A stretch of DNA of 64,000 bases from Blastobasis lacticolella (taxonomy: Eukaryota; Arthropoda; Insecta; Lepidoptera; Blastobasidae). The stretch lies in the NCBI GenBank assembly GCA_905147135.1, contig LR990042.1:10841545-10905544 (forward strand), given 5' to 3'. The notes beneath the pieces are model-generated. The model did no database searches, had not been told where the DNA came from, and saw only the letters and a program-made list of their open reading frames with translations. This document shows positions 62,640 to 64,000 of this stretch, piece after piece (within the stretch, counting starts at the first letter, position 1; each line of letters begins with the position of its first letter). The position numbers were made by a program, and so were the translations under genes.

Positions 62640-63942
62640 TCTCCATTGCCCATTACGTTAGTACCAAATATTTCAAAAATTATTGAATCGATTTTGGCGA
62701 AACATCTATGCATAATCTGGAGATAAATGACTTACTGACGGACAGACAATTCGCATACAGGAAAAATATGTCGACAACATCCGCGACTCTACAAACGTGT
62801 GACTGTATAACAACTGCACTAGATGAAAAATATAAGGTGGCAGGTATATTCTGCGAGTTATCGAAGGTGTTCGACATTATTAAACATAATATGCTTATTA
62901 ATAAACTATCAAAGTATGGTATACAAAATAATGCCAATCAACTGTTTGCCTCATATCTGGATAATAGAAAGCAAACCGTTAAAGTTATGATAGACGGGGA
63001 AAAATTTCAGTCCACACCTGGTGACGTCAAAATAGGCATTCCCAGGGATCAGCACTCGGGAATTCATTATTCCTGCTATTTATTAATGATTTTCCCTCCC
63101 ATCATCACTGATGATGGTCGCATCACTTTGTTCGCTGATGACACCACTGTCGTCGTGAGTGCTCGCAATTATGAGCAGCTGTACACAAAACTAAGTGTTG
63201 TGTGTCGCAAGCTGCAAGAGTGGTTCTCGGCAAATGGGTTAGTTTTAAATATGGCAAAATCTAATATTATCCTATTCACTGGTAGAAAAGTGCCAACTCC
63301 ATTGTCAGTGTCGAGCCCGATGGGACTATGTAGCAGCAACAAGTTTCTAGGGCTTACATTAGTCTCCACATTAAGCTGGAAACCCCATGTCGATGCCGTA
63401 TGTAACAGATTGAGTGGCGCGATGTTCGCACTACGCAAGTTAAAACCTATGATCTCCCCCAGTATGCTTAAACAGGCGTATTTTGCATATTTTTACTCAA
63501 TCATGTCCTATGGCATCGAACTATGGGGTAACTCAGCAGGTGCGGATAGGGTATTCCTGGTGCAAAAACGTGCACTGCGTGTATTGGAAGGGGTTGGCAA
63601 TAAACACTCTTGCAGAGAATTGTTCGCTAAACACAGAATAATGACTCACTATTCTCAATACCTATTTCAAGTAATTATGTTGACTCGAAAGAATATTGGT
63701 GATTATAAACGCATACATGTTGACGGTAAAATACTGCGTCGCACCGGCAGGCTTCAAACTGTAGTACGTCATACGACGTTACACGAAAAAACCCGCGCGT
63801 TATTGGTCCGACGCACTATGAACATTTACCCGTGGAATTAAAAGATGTTGCTTGTGACAAAACATTTAGGTACCGACTAAAAGGCCTTTTGTTGGATAAA
63901 TCTGCATACTCTGTTAAAGAGTATATTAATATTTTACATTGA
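62640..63942 (+). mobile_element. CR1/jockey-like LINE, 5'-truncated
   Basis: Starts inside the RT domain (ISKIIESILAKHLC in a different frame, about 62,670-62,710) and runs to the polyprotein end KTFRYRLKGLLLDKSAYSVK..ILH and a stop at about 63,942. Lies sense in Keap1 intron 5. Confidence 0.85.
62708..63841 (+). pseudogene. LINE reverse transcriptase, long open remnant
   Basis: 377 codons open: LLTDRQFAYRKNMSTTSATL, VAGIFCELSKVFDIIKHNML (motif A; usual LSKAFD reads LSKVFD), KIGIPRDQHSG (usual GVPQGS is altered), RITLFADDTTVVVSARNYEQ (FADD box), NMAKSNIILFTGRK, FLGLTLVSTLSWKPHVD and YSIMSYGIELWGNSAG. A frameshift at about 63,820 cuts off the last ~40 residues, and the N-terminal RT and endonuclease are missing. 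Recognisable CR1/jockey-group polymerase, not functional. Confidence 0.9.
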
Positions 63943-64000
63943 CCTTAGCATTTATTGTGTATTTTTTTTTCTCATTCTGACATCATACTTATTAGTTACA

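Noticed and set aside
1..64000. CRISPR array, operon, phage or plasmid features
   Set aside because: Intron-containing insect genes and eukaryotic transposons throughout; the repeats are dispersed or inverted, not regularly spaced arrays.

Overview
This window looks like nuclear DNA of an insect, most likely a moth or butterfly. It is AT-rich and dominated by transposon remains: RTE-type LINEs ending in GATGAT tails, jockey/CR1-like LINEs, mariner, hAT, Helitron-like ends with a CTAG terminus, tRNA- and 5S-derived SINEs, and many short TACCTA/TAGGTA runs. Two intron-containing host genes can be read exon by exon. No bacterial, phage or CRISPR feature is present.

Positions 1-26,200 are a repeat graveyard. 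They hold a jockey-like LINE with a 13-bp target-site duplication inside an older repeat, a 1.2-kb foldback palindrome, a mariner relic with nested insertions, a 1.2-kb terminal-inverted-repeat element, and a decayed RTE lying between two ~330-bp inverted repeats. The only gene-like signal is a minus-strand TATAAATA box followed by a 37-codon first-exon candidate (6,857-7,058). If real, that gene runs off the left edge.

Positions 26,264-33,931 (minus strand) carry a complete seven-exon Ran-binding protein 3 gene. It encodes 439 residues, with an FVFGQN motif, a RanBD1 domain, an acidic tail and a basic C-terminal motif. Its introns hold a second foldback element with internal tandem repeats, an RTE fragment, a perfect 39-bp hairpin and SINE/MITE-like copies.

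Positions 37,680 to beyond 61,341 (plus strand) carry the 5' half of a Keap1 orthologue. A CCAAT box, a perfect antioxidant-response-element core and a GC-rich tract precede it. Five coding exons give 207 residues (N-terminal extension, BTB domain, start of the BACK region). The Kelch exons lie past the right edge. The 15-kb second intron and the later introns contain a Helitron, an RTE with a nested insertion, a 5S-derived SINE, a hAT relic with an intact 8-bp target duplication, and a LINE.

RanBP3 (nuclear export cofactor) and Keap1 (Cul3 adaptor that restrains the CncC/Nrf2 stress factor) are arranged head to head about 4.1 kb apart. They act in different pathways and nothing visible ties them together beyond adjacency.
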